Shown: one piece after another, positions 44,509 to 57,889 of the stretch | Numbering within the stretch: the first letter of the stretch is position 1 | How the letters are laid out: every line of letters starts with the position of its first letter | NCBI RefSeq assembly: GCF_011634835.1 | Contig: NZ_SIRP01000001.1 | Span: 1,641,643 to 1,705,642 of the forward strand | Source: Isoptericola sp. BMS4 | Lineage (GTDB): Bacteria; Actinomycetota; Actinomycetes; Actinomycetales; Cellulomonadaceae | Length of the DNA: 64,000 nt | Direction of reading: 5' to 3' | Made by a program: the position numbers and the translations under genes | Notes under the pieces: generated by a model | What the model was told of the DNA's origin: nothing | Seen by the model: only the letters and a program-made list of their open reading frames with translations | Database searches by the model: none

Positions 44509-44540
44509 GGGGCGGGGGCACCCACCGGTGCTCCCGCCCC
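44509..44540 (+). promoter_or_regulatory. Second hairpin between oppA and oppB
   Basis: Arms 44509-44522 and 44527-44540 pair at 13 of 14 positions around CACC. TACGGT (about 44479) upstream could be a separate promoter. The hairpin lies 87 bases before the oppB ATG and could act as an attenuator or stabilise processed mRNA. Confidence 0.4.
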
Positions 44541-44626
44541 GCCGCTGCCCGTCGGCCGAGCACGGCCACGGAGACCGAGAAACCCGTAGCCCGGGAGATC
44601 CCCGGGCACACGAGGAGAACCCACGC

Positions 44627-45553
44627 ATGCTCTCGTATCTCGGACGCAGGATCCTTCAGCTGATCCCTGTGTTCCTGGGGGCGACCCTCCTGCTCTACGC
44701 CATGGTGTTCCTGCGCCCCGGCGACCCGATCGCGGCGCTCGGCGGCGAGCGCGGCCTCCCCGAGGCGACGCAGGAGGCGATCCGGGCGGAGTACAACCTG
44801 GACAAGCCCTTCATCGTGCAGTACCTGCTCTTCCTCCGCGGCGTCGTGACGCTCGACTTCGGTGTCGACTTCCGCGGCCGCGAGATCACCGAGGTGATCG
44901 CCAACGCCTTCCCCGTGACGATGCAGCTCGCGCTCATGGCGCTCGTGATCGAGGCGGTGTTCGGCATCGGGTTCGGCCTGATCGCCGGCCTGCGCAAGGG
45001 CAAGTTCTTCGACGGCACCGTCATGGTGCTGAGCCTGACGCTGATCGCGGTGCCGACCTTCGTGCTCGGCTTCATCATGCAGATCGTCGTCGGCGTGAAC
45101 CTGGGATGGCTGCCCGTGACGGTGGGCAACAACCCGGACTTCGTCAGTCTCCTGATGCCGGCGATCGTGCTGGCCGGGACGTCGTTCGCCTACGTGCTAC
45201 GACTGACGCGTACCTCGGTGGCGGAGAACTCGACGGCCGACTACGTGCGGACCGCCCGGGCTCGCGGTCTGGGGCGCTACCAGGTGACGACGCGGCACGT
45301 GCTGCGCAACTCGCTGATCCCCGTGGTGACCTTCATCGGCGCCGACCTCGGCGCCCTGATGAGCGGCTCGATCATCACGGAGGGCATCTTCAACATCCAC
45401 GGCGTGGGCGGCACGCTCTACGACGCGATCACCCGCGGCGAGAGCGTCACCGTCGTCGCCATGACCACCGTGCTGGTCGTGGTCTACATCGCGGCGAACC
45501 TGCTCGTAGACCTGCTGTACGCCGCCCTCGACCCGAGGATCCGTTATGCCTGA
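44627..45553 (+). CDS. oppB: Oligopeptide ABC permease, OppB/DppB type
   Basis: 308 residues. N-terminal MLSYLGRRILQLIPVFLGATLLLYAMVFLRPGDP is the classic OppB/DppB start; DYVRTARARGLGRYQVTTRHVLRNSLIPV is the EAA loop that docks the ATPase. Six TM segments. GAGGAG precedes ATG 44627. It pairs with OppC, eight bases overlapping. Confidence 0.96.
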   Translation: MLSYLGRRILQLIPVFLGATLLLYAMVFLRPGDPIAALGGERGLPEATQEAIRAEYNLDKPFIVQYLLFLRGVVTLDFGVDFRGREITEVIANAFPVTMQLALMALVIEAVFGIGFGLIAGLRKGKFFDGTVMVLSLTLIAVPTFVLGFIMQIVVGVNLGWLPVTVGNNPDFVSLLMPAIVLAGTSFAYVLRLTRTSVAENSTADYVRTARARGLGRYQVTTRHVLRNSLIPVVTFIGADLGALMSGSIITEGIFNIHGVGGTLYDAITRGESVTVVAMTTVLVVVYIAANLLVDLLYAALDPRIRYA

Positions 45554-46519
45554 CAACTACGACGACCCGCGGGGCGGGCTGGCGACGCCGCGCCCCGGCC
45601 AGGAACACTTCGTCGCGGAGGTGGACGAGGGCGGCCTCGGTGCCGTCGACGCCGTCAAGTCCGACTCCGCACCCTCCAGCTTCTGGCGCGACGCCTGGCG
45701 CGAGATGCGCGGTCGCTGGCTCTTCTGGGTCTCGGCCGCGATCATCCTGCTCGTGGTGCTCGTGGCGGCCTTCCCGGGGTGGTTCACGTCGCTCGACCCG
45801 CGCCTGGACTGCGAGCTGACCGAGTCGCTGGGCGGCCCCGAGCCGGGCCACCCGTTCGGGTTCGACAAGCAGGGCTGCGACATCTACACCCGCACGATCT
45901 ACGGGGCGCGGGCGTCCGTGCTCGTCGGCATCATGTCGACGACGATGGTCGTGCTCGTCGGGGCGGTCATGGGCTCCATCGCCGGCTACTACGGCAAGTG
46001 GTTCGACACCATCCTGTCGCGCGTCACCGACATCTTCTTCGCCATCCCGCTGGTGCTCGCGGCGATCGTCATCATGTCGGTCACGCCGAACCGGACCGCC
46101 TTCATCGTCGCGCTCGTCCTGGCGCTGTTCGGCTGGCCGCAGATCGCCCGCATCACGCGAGGCACCGTCATGTCGGTGAAGAACAACGAGTTCGTCACCG
46201 CCGCGCGGTCCCTGGGCATGAGCCGTGGGCGCATCCTGCGCAGGCACGTGCTGCCGAACGCCTCGGCGCCGATCATCGTCTACGCGACGGTCGCGCTGGG
46301 CCAGTTCATCGTGGCCGAGGCCTCGCTGAGCTTCCTCGGCATCGGCCTGCCGCCCTCCGTGGTCTCCTGGGGCGGCGACATCAACCAGTACCAGCAGGCG
46401 ATCCGCACCGCCCCGGAGATCATCCTCTACCCGGCCGGAGGCCTGGCGCTGACCGTGCTCGGCTTCATGATGATGGGCGACGTCGTGCGCGACGCCCTCG
46501 ACCCGAAGGCGCGTAAGCG

Positions 46520-46523
<4 letters not shown>
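45546..46523 (+). CDS. oppC: Oligopeptide ABC permease, OppC/DppC type
   Basis: 325 residues with a cytoplasmic N-terminus (about 55 residues), then six TMs. EAA loop FVTAARSLGMSRGRILRRHVLPN and C-terminal AEASLSFLGIGLPPSVVSWG are family hallmarks. The start overlaps oppB by eight bases and the stop overlaps the ATPase start by four (ATGA). Confidence 0.96.
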
Positions 46524-48259
<1,736 letters not shown>

Positions 48260-48300
48260 GCCGGACGACGCCGCATGCCCGTCGGCACGTGCCGGCACGG

Positions 48301-48342
48301 ACGCCGGTGGCTCTCCCGCGAGGAGGGCCACCGGCGTTTGAT
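48301..48342 (+). terminator. Rho-independent terminator after opp operon
   Basis: ACGCCGGTGGC (48301-48311) pairs perfectly with GCCACCGGCGT (48327-48337) and is followed by TTGATTT. This is the clearest intrinsic terminator in the window. Confidence 0.8.
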
Positions 48343-48378
48343 TTGCAGAACCTTCACATTCGCGACACCGTGGAGGGC

Positions 48379-50094
48379 ATGAATCGTCGTCGGTCCACCC
48401 TGTCGCCACCGGTGTTCTACCCGGCGGCGGGACTCATCGTCCTGTTCGTCCTGCTCGCGGCCTTCGCGACCGACGCGACGGCCGAGGTGATGGACACGCT
48501 GCAGGCCAAGGTCATCAGCGGGTTCGGCTGGTACTACGTCCTCATCGTCGCGGCGTTCACCGTCTTCGCGATCTGGATGGGCGTGAGCCGGTTCGGCGAC
48601 ATCACGCTCGGCCCCGACGACGAGGAGCCGAGCTTCCGCCTGCCCGTGTGGTTCGCGATGCTGTTCGCCACCGGCATGGGCATCGGCCTGGTGTACTACG
48701 GGGTCGCCGAGCCGCTGTCGCACTTCCAGCACCCCAAGCCCGGCGTGACCGGCGGGGCGTCCGCGCTCGGCGAGGCCGCGATCGGTCAGACCTACCTGCA
48801 CTGGGGCTTCCACGCCTGGGGCATCTACGTGATCATCGGCCTCGCGCTGGCGTACGCGATCCACCGCAAGGGGCGCCCGGTGTCGATCCGCTGGGCGCTG
48901 GAGCCGATCCTCGGCGACCGCGTCAAGGGCTGGATCGGCAACGTCATCGACGTGCTGGCGATCTTCGGCACGGTGTTCGGCGTCGCCACGTCGCTGGGGC
49001 TCGGCGTGACGCAGATCGCGGCCGGGCTCGACTACCTCGACGTCGCGAACCCGACGCTCGCGCTGCAGATGGGGCTCATCGCCGCCATCACGGCCGTCGC
49101 CGCGACGTCCGTCGCCTCCGGTCTTGAACGCGGCATCAAGTGGCTCTCCAACGGCAACATGATCCTGGCCGGCCTGCTGGTCGTCGCGGTCCTGCTCATG
49201 GGCTCGTCGCTGTTCCTGGCCCGCGAGTGGGTGCAGTCCATCGGCTACTACCTGCAGAACGTCATGTTCATGACGTTCGACACCCTGGCGTTCCAGGGGG
49301 ACGACGGGCTGGCCTGGGAGTCCGGCTGGACCATCTTCTACTGGGGCTGGTGGATCTCGTGGGCGCCCTTCGTCGGCGTGTTCATCGCCCGCATCTCGCG
49401 TGGGCGCACCGTGCGCGAGTTCGTGCTCGGCACGCTGCTGGTCCCCATGCTCGTGACGACGGTGTGGTTCAGCGTCTTCGGCGGCTCGGCCATCCGCCAG
49501 GAGCTGGCCGAGCCGGGCTCGCTGCTCTCGCCGGACCCCGAGACCGGGGACATGGTCGTCAACACCGACACCGCGATGTTCCAGCTGTTCGACACGATCC
49601 CCGGCGGCGGAGCGTGGATGGCCGTCGTGGGCATCGTCCTGGTCGTCGTCTTCTTCGTGACGTCGTCGGACTCCGGCTCGTTCGTGGTCGACATGCTCGC
49701 GAACGGCGGCGAGGCCAACCCGCCGCTGTGGAGCCGGCTCTTCTGGGCCATCCTCGAGGGCGGGGTCGCCGCCGCGCTGCTGTACACCGGCGGGCTCCAG
49801 GCGCTGCAGACGGCCGCGATCCTCACCGCGCTGCCGTTCTCCGTGGTGCTGATCGCGATGATGTACGCGGTGTGGAAGGCCTTGAGCGTCGAGCACAACC
49901 AGATCCTGCGGGCCGAGCGGCGCGTGGCCCGTCGTGAGCTGACCGAGCACGTCACCGTGCAGGTGACCGAGCACGTCACCGAGCACTGGGACGAGCTCGC
50001 CGACCAGGCGGCGGCCGGCGGCGACGAGCCGGCGTCCAACGGGGTCGGACGGCGTGACGGGTGGCTCGGCCGGCTGCTCGGCCGCCGGGTGTGA
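48379..50094 (+). CDS. BCCT family betaine/carnitine/choline transporter
   Basis: 571-residue, 12-TM transporter. Family motifs: GMGIGLVYYGVAEPLSHF, the GLGVTQIAAGL unwound helix, and the Trp-rich signature IFYWGWWISWAPFVGVFIARISRGRTVREF, with the aromatic betaine box in between. Imports compatible solutes with Na+ or H+. ATG 48379 with GGAGGGC upstream. The C-terminus has an EHVTVQVTEHVTEH repeat and is charged, as in osmosensing relatives. Substrate is not fixed. Confidence 0.94.
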   Translation: MNRRRSTLSPPVFYPAAGLIVLFVLLAAFATDATAEVMDTLQAKVISGFGWYYVLIVAAFTVFAIWMGVSRFGDITLGPDDEEPSFRLPVWFAMLFATGMGIGLVYYGVAEPLSHFQHPKPGVTGGASALGEAAIGQTYLHWGFHAWGIYVIIGLALAYAIHRKGRPVSIRWALEPILGDRVKGWIGNVIDVLAIFGTVFGVATSLGLGVTQIAAGLDYLDVANPTLALQMGLIAAITAVAATSVASGLERGIKWLSNGNMILAGLLVVAVLLMGSSLFLAREWVQSIGYYLQNVMFMTFDTLAFQGDDGLAWESGWTIFYWGWWISWAPFVGVFIARISRGRTVREFVLGTLLVPMLVTTVWFSVFGGSAIRQELAEPGSLLSPDPETGDMVVNTDTAMFQLFDTIPGGGAWMAVVGIVLVVVFFVTSSDSGSFVVDMLANGGEANPPLWSRLFWAILEGGVAAALLYTGGLQALQTAAILTALPFSVVLIAMMYAVWKALSVEHNQILRAERRVARRELTEHVTVQVTEHVTEHWDELADQAAAGGDEPASNGVGRRDGWLGRLLGRRV

Positions 50095-50164
50095 CGGCCG
50101 GGTAGGATGGATCGGCTCCGGGTTCCCGGACGCCGTTCTTCTCCGACAGGAATGAGATCCGTAG

Positions 50165-52075
<1,911 letters not shown>

Positions 52076-52088
52076 GGGAGCGGGCGAG

Positions 52089-53063
52089 GTGAGCGCTCCC
52101 GGTATGCCTGCGGGCGGGTTGCTGGCGGTGCACGCGCACCCCGACGACGAGACGCTGGCGACCGGCGCGCTGCTCGCGACCTGGGCGGACGCCAGGCGGC
52201 GGGTGACGGTCGTGACGTGCACGCGCGGCGAGCGCGGCGAGGTCGTCGACACGGCGTCGCACCCGACCGGCCTCGAGCACCTCGAGGGCGACGGGCCGGC
52301 CCTGGCCGCGCACCGCGAGTCGGAGCTCGCCGCCGCGCTGGCGGCCCTCGGGGTGACGGACCATGCCTTCCTGGACACGCTGCCCGTGCCGTCGGGGGAG
52401 CGGTACGAGGACTCCGGGATGGCGTGGGTCGCGCCGGGCATCGCCGGTCCGGCGCCGGACTCCGGCCCGGCGGCGTTCTCCCGCGTCCCGCTCGACGAGG
52501 CCGCCGCACGGCTGGCCGCCGTCGTGCGCGACCGCCGGCCCGCCGTCGTCGCGACGTACGAGCCCGGCGGGGGGTACGGGCACCCCGACCACGTCCGCAC
52601 GCACGAGGTCACCGTGCGCGCGCTGGACCTCGCGGGCGACCCCGCCGCCCCGCTGCCCGGCGAGCCGTGGTCGGCCGACCTGTGGCAGGCGGTCGCCCCG
52701 GCGCACGAGCTGCGCGCCGCCCGGGAGTCGCTCGCCGAGAGCCCGACGGTGCGCGCCCTCGCGGACCGCGCCGGGCTGGCGTTCCCGGCGCCCGACGGCG
52801 CGCTGCCGCCCGTGGCACGCGGCGTGGACGAGCTCGACGGGCGGACGGCTGCGGTGGCGGCCCGGCCCGTCCTCGACCGGCTGCTCGGGGCGATGCGCGC
52901 GCACGCCACCCAGGTGCAGCACGCGCTGGCGCTCCCGCCCACGGAGGCCGGCGGCCCGGTGCCCGGCGTCGTCGGCTGCTACGCCCTGAGCAACGGCGTG
53001 CTCGCCCCGGTCCTGGCGCACGAGTCGTACCTCACGAGCGCGCCGGTAGGCTCGCGCCGATGA
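52089..53063 (+). CDS. mshB: Mycothiol deacetylase MshB
   Basis: 324-residue PIG-L/LmbE deacetylase which removes the acetyl group from GlcNAc-Ins in mycothiol biosynthesis. Zinc site HAHPDDE (His/Asp) near the N-terminus and GYGHPDHVRTHEV (His) near residue 160; C-terminal ALRAHATQVQ-like helix (AMRAHATQVQHAL) is typical of MshB. GTG 52089. Overlaps the next gene by four bases. Confidence 0.94.
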   Translation: MSAPGMPAGGLLAVHAHPDDETLATGALLATWADARRRVTVVTCTRGERGEVVDTASHPTGLEHLEGDGPALAAHRESELAAALAALGVTDHAFLDTLPVPSGERYEDSGMAWVAPGIAGPAPDSGPAAFSRVPLDEAAARLAAVVRDRRPAVVATYEPGGGYGHPDHVRTHEVTVRALDLAGDPAAPLPGEPWSADLWQAVAPAHELRAARESLAESPTVRALADRAGLAFPAPDGALPPVARGVDELDGRTAAVAARPVLDRLLGAMRAHATQVQHALALPPTEAGGPVPGVVGCYALSNGVLAPVLAHESYLTSAPVGSRR

Positions 53064-53500
53064 GCATCCCCGAGCCGACGCCCACGCCGGCCCCCGAGCC
53101 CGCGCCCCCCGACCGGGCCGCCGCCGCGCCGCGCGCCGGGCGGTACCGGTGGGTGGCGGTGCTCGCCCGGACCCTCCTCGCCGTCCTGCTGGGCGCCACC
53201 GTGGGCGTCCTCGGCACGGTGGCCCACCGCGCCGACTGGCAGGGCCTGCCCGCCGGCGTCGTCCTGGCGCTCGCCATCACGCTGTCGGCCGCGGTGCTGA
53301 GCCGGGCCTGGGCCGGGATCGGCACGCTGCTCGCGTGCGGTGCCGGATGGGTCGTCGCCGTGCAGGCCCTGGCGGTGGAGGGCCCGGGCGGGGACGTCCT
53401 CGTGCCCGCGCAGGCGGTGGGCCTGGTGTGGACCTACGGCGGCATGGCGCTGTTCCTCGTGGCCGCCTTCCTGCCGCGCTCCTGGTTCACGGAGCGCTGA
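53060..53500 (+). CDS. Small membrane protein next to mshB
   Basis: 146 residues: a Pro-rich N-terminus (about 25), then four hydrophobic segments ending LFLVAAFLPRSWFTER. Genes of this kind commonly follow mshB in actinobacteria (the Rv1171 position in mycobacteria). Function unknown. ATG 53060 overlaps the mshB stop (ATGA) and TAGGCT lies seven bases upstream, so it may also have its own promoter. Confidence 0.8.
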   Translation: MSIPEPTPTPAPEPAPPDRAAAAPRAGRYRWVAVLARTLLAVLLGATVGVLGTVAHRADWQGLPAGVVLALAITLSAAVLSRAWAGIGTLLACGAGWVVAVQALAVEGPGGDVLVPAQAVGLVWTYGGMALFLVAAFLPRSWFTER

Positions 53501-53599
53501 CCCGCGGCGCCGCGCGGCCGTCGTGGACCGCCGGTCGTGAGGGCCGTGTGGACCGGGGTGCCCACCCTGTGACGGGTCGGTACGGGTCGCCGCCCGCTT

Positions 53600-53733
53600 C
53601 GCCAGATTTGACCCGGACTGGTGCAGATATCGGGGCGTGCGCCGAGTAGGATCGACCGCCGTGGGTCCCCGCCCACCCCTGTCCTGTTCCAGGGCCGCCC
53701 GGCCCTGCCCCGAGCTCTCCGCGGAGTCGTTCC
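53600..53733 (+). promoter_or_regulatory. Promoter region of the vanW-pheA-tyrA operon
   Basis: The 233-base gap after 53500 has a -35-like TTGACC (about 53607) and TAGGAT (about 53647-53652). The -10-like TAGGAT would give a leader of about 75 bases before ATG 53734, which has CGGAG eight bases upstream. No other gene seen. Confidence 0.4.
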
Positions 53734-56043
53734 ATGGGTCATCCGTCCGAGCGCGATCCCGCGCCCGAGCCGCACACCGAGGCCACCGGTGGCCGGCAGG
53801 TTCCCGCGCCCCGGGGTGACGCCGCGGGCGCGGGGCCGGGCGACGCCCCCTACGAACCGCGGGTGCGCCTGTACGAAGAGGCCGAGTCCGACGGGTCGGT
53901 CGGCGGCGACGCGCCGGGCGAGCCCGAGGGCCCGCCCGCCGGTGGTGACGCGCCGGACGGGTCCGGGGAGCCCGCCGAGCCGGACGACGTGCCCTACCAG
54001 CCCCGGGTCCGCCAGTACGAGCAGCAGAGCATCGCCACGGTCGCGGCGCCGGCCACGGGCGCCCCGACCCAGGCGCTGCCCACCGTCCCCGCCGCCGGTG
54101 CCGCCCCACCGGGCAGCGGAGCGCCCGCCGCGCCGTCCGCCACCGGACCTTCGGCCTCCGGACCTTCCGCCGCCGGGCCGTCCGCGGCGGCGACGTCCGC
54201 CGCCGCGGCCGCCGCGGCCGCCGAGGCCGCGGCGGCGGCCCGCACGAGCTCGCCCCTGGACCCGCTCGTGGGGGACGGGGCGCCCAGCCGCGCCCCCAAG
54301 GTCGCGCTGTGGGCCGGGATCGGCGTCGTCGTCCTGGCCGGGGCGTACGCCGGCGCGCAGTGGGCGTTCGCGGACACCGTGCCGCAGGGCACCACCGTCG
54401 CGGACGTGGAGATCGGCGGCCTCGGTGTCGCCGAGGCGACCAGCACGCTCGACCAGGCGCTCGCTCCGCGCGCGGCCGAGCCCGTCGCCGTCGCCGCGGG
54501 GGACGCCTCGAGCACCTTCGACCCCGCCGACGCGGGCCTCGCGCTCGACAGCGGCGCCACCGTGGACGAGCTCACCGGGTTCTCCCTCAGCCCGGTCCGG
54601 CTGTGGGAGCACCTCGTCGGGGGCGGGGAGCTGGACCCCGTCGTCGACGTGGACACAGACCGGCTCGCGGCGACGATCGACGGGCTCCAGGAGACCCTGC
54701 TCGTCGAGCCCGTCGACGGCACCGTCTCGTTCGACGACGGGGAGCCGGTCGCGACGAAGGCCGCGGACGGCTCGCAGGTGGTCGTCGACGAGGCGGTCGA
54801 CGTGGTCGCGTCCGGCTGGCTCGTCAGCCCCGGCCCGTACGAGCTGCCGACCGAGGCCGTCGAGCCGGCGATCACGCAGGACGAGACGGACGCGGCGCTC
54901 GCACAGGCCGAGCAGGTCGTCTCGGGCCCGGTGAAGGTGTCGGTCGGAGACCAGACGGCCGAGCTGCCGGCCCGGGCGCTGGCGCGCGCCACCTCGTTCA
55001 AGGTGGTCGACGGCGCTCTGGAGCCGCAGTTCGACGGCGACCGGCTCGTCACGGCCGTCGTGGACCGCACGTCGGACCTGCTGACCGAGCCCGACGACGC
55101 CCACTTCGAGTTCTCCGGCGGCAAGCCGGTCGTGGTCGGCGGCGACACCGGGACCACCCTGAAGCCGAAGGCCGTGGCGTCCGCCGTGGGCGACGCGGCC
55201 CTCGGCGAGGAGCGCGAGACCGACGTCGAGCTCGTCGACGTGGACCCGGACCGCAGCGCGGACGCGCTGAAGGACATGGGCGTCAAGGAGGTCGTGTCCT
55301 CGTTCTCCACCCCGATCACGAACGACGCGATCCGCACGAAGAACCTCGAGCGCGGCGCCCAGCTGGTCACGGGTACGCTCGTCGCCCCCGGCGAGACCTT
55401 CTCGTTGCTGGACACGCTCTCGCCGATCGACACCGCCAACGGCTTCTACGCGGCGGGCGTGGTCAGCAACGGCGTGCACAAGGACGCCGTCGGCGGCGGG
55501 CTGTCGCAGATGGCCACGACCACGTACAACGCCGGGTACTTCGCGGGCTTCGACGACGCCGGCCACCGCCCGCACAGCTACTGGTTCAGCCGGTACCCGG
55601 CCGGCCGGGAGGCCACGATCTACGTGGGCGTGATCGACATGAAGTTCACCAACGACACGCCCTACGGCGCGGTGATGCAGTCCTGGGTCTCCGGGGGCGA
55701 GCTGCACGTCGCGATCTGGTCCACGCCCTACTACGACGTGAAGACGTCGTCGAGCGGCAAGCAGAACGTGGTGCCGAAGTCGACGGTGCACAACACCGGG
55801 GCCGGCTGCGCCGGCTACCCGGGCGGGAACGACGGCTTCACCATCACGAACTACCGCCAGGTGTTCCACGACGGCGAGAAGGTCAAGGACGAGTCCTTCA
55901 CGTGGACCTACAAGCCGGACAACGCCGTCGTCTGCGACGATCCGGAGGCGGACCGCGGCACCGACCGCGGCAGGCCCGACGACAAGCCGGAGGACGGCAA
56001 GCCGGACGACGCCGGAAAGCCCGACGAGGACACGGAGGACTGA
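53734..56043 (+). CDS. VanW family peptidoglycan-associated membrane protein
   Basis: 769 residues. The cytoplasmic N-terminus (about 185) is Pro/Ala-rich and carries a repeated PYxPRVRxYE motif (about residues 38 and 87). One TM helix (LWAGIGVVVLAGAYAGAQWAF) then leads to extracellular PG-binding-4-like domains and a VanW domain (NLERGAQLVTGTLVAPGETFSLLD ... GGGLSQMATTTYNAGYFAGF). An acidic Asp/Lys-rich tail follows. Probably envelope-linked. It is the first gene of a coupled chain; its TGA overlaps the next ATG. Confidence 0.9.
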   Translation: MGHPSERDPAPEPHTEATGGRQVPAPRGDAAGAGPGDAPYEPRVRLYEEAESDGSVGGDAPGEPEGPPAGGDAPDGSGEPAEPDDVPYQPRVRQYEQQSIATVAAPATGAPTQALPTVPAAGAAPPGSGAPAAPSATGPSASGPSAAGPSAAATSAAAAAAAAEAAAAARTSSPLDPLVGDGAPSRAPKVALWAGIGVVVLAGAYAGAQWAFADTVPQGTTVADVEIGGLGVAEATSTLDQALAPRAAEPVAVAAGDASSTFDPADAGLALDSGATVDELTGFSLSPVRLWEHLVGGGELDPVVDVDTDRLAATIDGLQETLLVEPVDGTVSFDDGEPVATKAADGSQVVVDEAVDVVASGWLVSPGPYELPTEAVEPAITQDETDAALAQAEQVVSGPVKVSVGDQTAELPARALARATSFKVVDGALEPQFDGDRLVTAVVDRTSDLLTEPDDAHFEFSGGKPVVVGGDTGTTLKPKAVASAVGDAALGEERETDVELVDVDPDRSADALKDMGVKEVVSSFSTPITNDAIRTKNLERGAQLVTGTLVAPGETFSLLDTLSPIDTANGFYAAGVVSNGVHKDAVGGGLSQMATTTYNAGYFAGFDDAGHRPHSYWFSRYPAGREATIYVGVIDMKFTNDTPYGAVMQSWVSGGELHVAIWSTPYYDVKTSSSGKQNVVPKSTVHNTGAGCAGYPGGNDGFTITNYRQVFHDGEKVKDESFTWTYKPDNAVVCDDPEADRGTDRGRPDDKPEDGKPDDAGKPDEDTED

Positions 56044-56939
56044 TGCTCGGACGCACGGAGCACGAGTCGCCGGCGCACGCCGCCGCGGCCGCGGCGCAGG
56101 CCGGCTGGACGGGCGTGGACGGCGGGGCCGCCGGTGGGCCGGCGGACGCTCCGGACGAGCTCACGGAGCTGCTGGACCTGGGCGGCACCTCGGACACCCT
56201 GGCGACCGTGGCGAACATCGACGACCTCGCCGCGGTCGTCCATCTGGGTCACCCCGAGCAGCCCGCGCCCGCGCTGGAGCAGGCGCTGCTCGCCGGCGAC
56301 CCCTCCCTCATCGTCACCGGGGCCGTCGCGGTGCACCCGCAGTGGGTGTGGGTGGCGCCCGCCGGCGCGCCGTCCGGCGGCCAGGTGGTCATCGACGAGG
56401 CCGGCCTGCGCGACTGTCGTGCGCGGCTGCGCGGCATGGGCGTGAGCCCGCGGCTCGTCCCCACCCGCACCCCGGTCGAGGAGCGGGCCGACATCGCCGG
56501 CCCGTCCGGGTCCCTGGTCGTGGAGCGTGCCCGGGTGCCCGCCGGCTGGGTGGAGCTGCCGGGCAGCGAGCACCTCGTGGCGGACGGGTCCGTCTGGTAC
56601 GGGCTGCTCGAGTCGCGGTCCTCGTGGCCGGCGTTCGACGAGCCGGCCCAGGTCTGGCTCGCGGTCGGGCCCTCGGACGACCACCGCGGGTCGCTGCAGC
56701 ACACGCTGGCCGTCCTGTCCGACTCGGGCGTGGACCTGCAGCACCTGCGCAGCCACCCCTCGACCCTCGGCCCGCACGTCTTCTTCACCTCGTTCCGGTG
56801 CCCGGACGTGCGTGTGCTCGACGCCCTCGTCGCCGGCCTGGACGCGCGGGGCGTCGCGCACCGCACCCTGGCGGTCCTCCCGGGCGCGGACCTCGTCCCC
56901 GGCCCGGACCTGCTCGAACCCCGCTGGGCCGCCTCGTGA
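56043..56939 (+). CDS. ACT-like domain protein upstream of pheA
   Basis: 298 residues, no named function. The C-terminal stretch GSLQHTLAVLSDSGVDLQHLRSHPSTLGPHVFFTSF resembles an ACT domain of the prephenate dehydratase type (GxLxxxLxxLxxxGVNLxxIxSRP). The N-terminal half has a short alpha/beta pattern (SLIVTGAVAVHPQWVWVAP). The ATG overlaps the vanW stop, and its TGA overlaps the pheA GTG. A phenylalanine-sensing or subunit role is inferred from context and fold only. Confidence 0.7.
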   Translation: MLGRTEHESPAHAAAAAAQAGWTGVDGGAAGGPADAPDELTELLDLGGTSDTLATVANIDDLAAVVHLGHPEQPAPALEQALLAGDPSLIVTGAVAVHPQWVWVAPAGAPSGGQVVIDEAGLRDCRARLRGMGVSPRLVPTRTPVEERADIAGPSGSLVVERARVPAGWVELPGSEHLVADGSVWYGLLESRSSWPAFDEPAQVWLAVGPSDDHRGSLQHTLAVLSDSGVDLQHLRSHPSTLGPHVFFTSFRCPDVRVLDALVAGLDARGVAHRTLAVLPGADLVPGPDLLEPRWAAS

Positions 56940-57889
56940 GCGGCGGCTCCTCCGTCGCGTTCCTCGGCCCCGAGGGCACCTTCACCCACCAGGCGGTCCT
57001 GGCGTGGGCCGGGCGGACGGGGGAGCCCGAGGCGGCGACGCTGCCGCTCGGCACCGTCGCCGAGGTGCACGACGCCGTCGCCGCCGGCCGCGCCGACCGC
57101 GGCGTGGTCGCGATCGAGAGCTCCGTCGAGGGGTACGTCGTGCCCTCCCTCGACGCGCTCGTCGGCAGCGGCGAGGTCGTGGCCGTCGACGAGGTCGTGC
57201 TGGACGTGTCGTTCGACGCCTTCGCCCGTCCCGGGCACGACCCGGCGGCGCTGGTCGAGGCGACGGCGCACCCGCACGGGCTGGCGCAGTGCTCCCGCTT
57301 CGTCGTCGAGCGGGGTCTGCGCGCCGTGCCCGCGTCGTCGAACGCGGCGGCGTGCCGCGACCTGGCCGGTCACCAGGTGGCGCTCGGCCCCCGGCTGTGC
57401 GGCGAGCTGTACGGCCTGGAGACGGTCGCGACGCAGGTCGACGACGTCGCCGGGGCACGCACGCGCTTCCTCGTGCTGGCCCGCCGGTCCGAGGCGCCCG
57501 AGGCGCTGCGCGCCCTCGACGCCGCCGCCGGCTGGCGCACGATGCTCGCCGTCACCCCGGAGGTCACCGGCCCGGGGGTGCTCGCCCGGGTGACGGCGGC
57601 GTTCGGCCGGCGCGGCGTGAACATGTCGAGCCTGGTGGAGCGCCCGCTCAAGGTCCGCGAGGGCCAGTACGTGTTCGTCGTGACGCTCGAGGGCGCACCG
57701 TGGGACCCGGTGGTGCGCGAGCTGTGCGGGGAGCTGCTCGCGGCAGGCGACTCCCTCAAGGTGCTCGGCGTCCACCCGGCGGAGGCCGGCGGGCGGGGCC
57801 TGGACGGCGTGCTGCCGGACCACGCGCCCACCGGGAGCGTGCGCCGCGACGACCCGGACGCCGACCTGGCGCGGGGCCTGCTGTGGTGA
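56936..57889 (+). CDS. pheA: Prephenate dehydratase
   Basis: 317 residues. Catalytic domain with VAFLGPEGTFTHQAV, IESSVEGYV and the TRF catalytic triad (ARTRFLVL); the C-terminal ACT domain (GVLARVTAAFGRRGVNMSSLVERP) binds phenylalanine. Makes phenylpyruvate. GTG 56936 overlaps the upstream stop by four bases (GTGA), and its own stop overlaps tyrA. Confidence 0.97.
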   Translation: MSGGSSVAFLGPEGTFTHQAVLAWAGRTGEPEAATLPLGTVAEVHDAVAAGRADRGVVAIESSVEGYVVPSLDALVGSGEVVAVDEVVLDVSFDAFARPGHDPAALVEATAHPHGLAQCSRFVVERGLRAVPASSNAAACRDLAGHQVALGPRLCGELYGLETVATQVDDVAGARTRFLVLARRSEAPEALRALDAAAGWRTMLAVTPEVTGPGVLARVTAAFGRRGVNMSSLVERPLKVREGQYVFVVTLEGAPWDPVVRELCGELLAAGDSLKVLGVHPAEAGGRGLDGVLPDHAPTGSVRRDDPDADLARGLLW

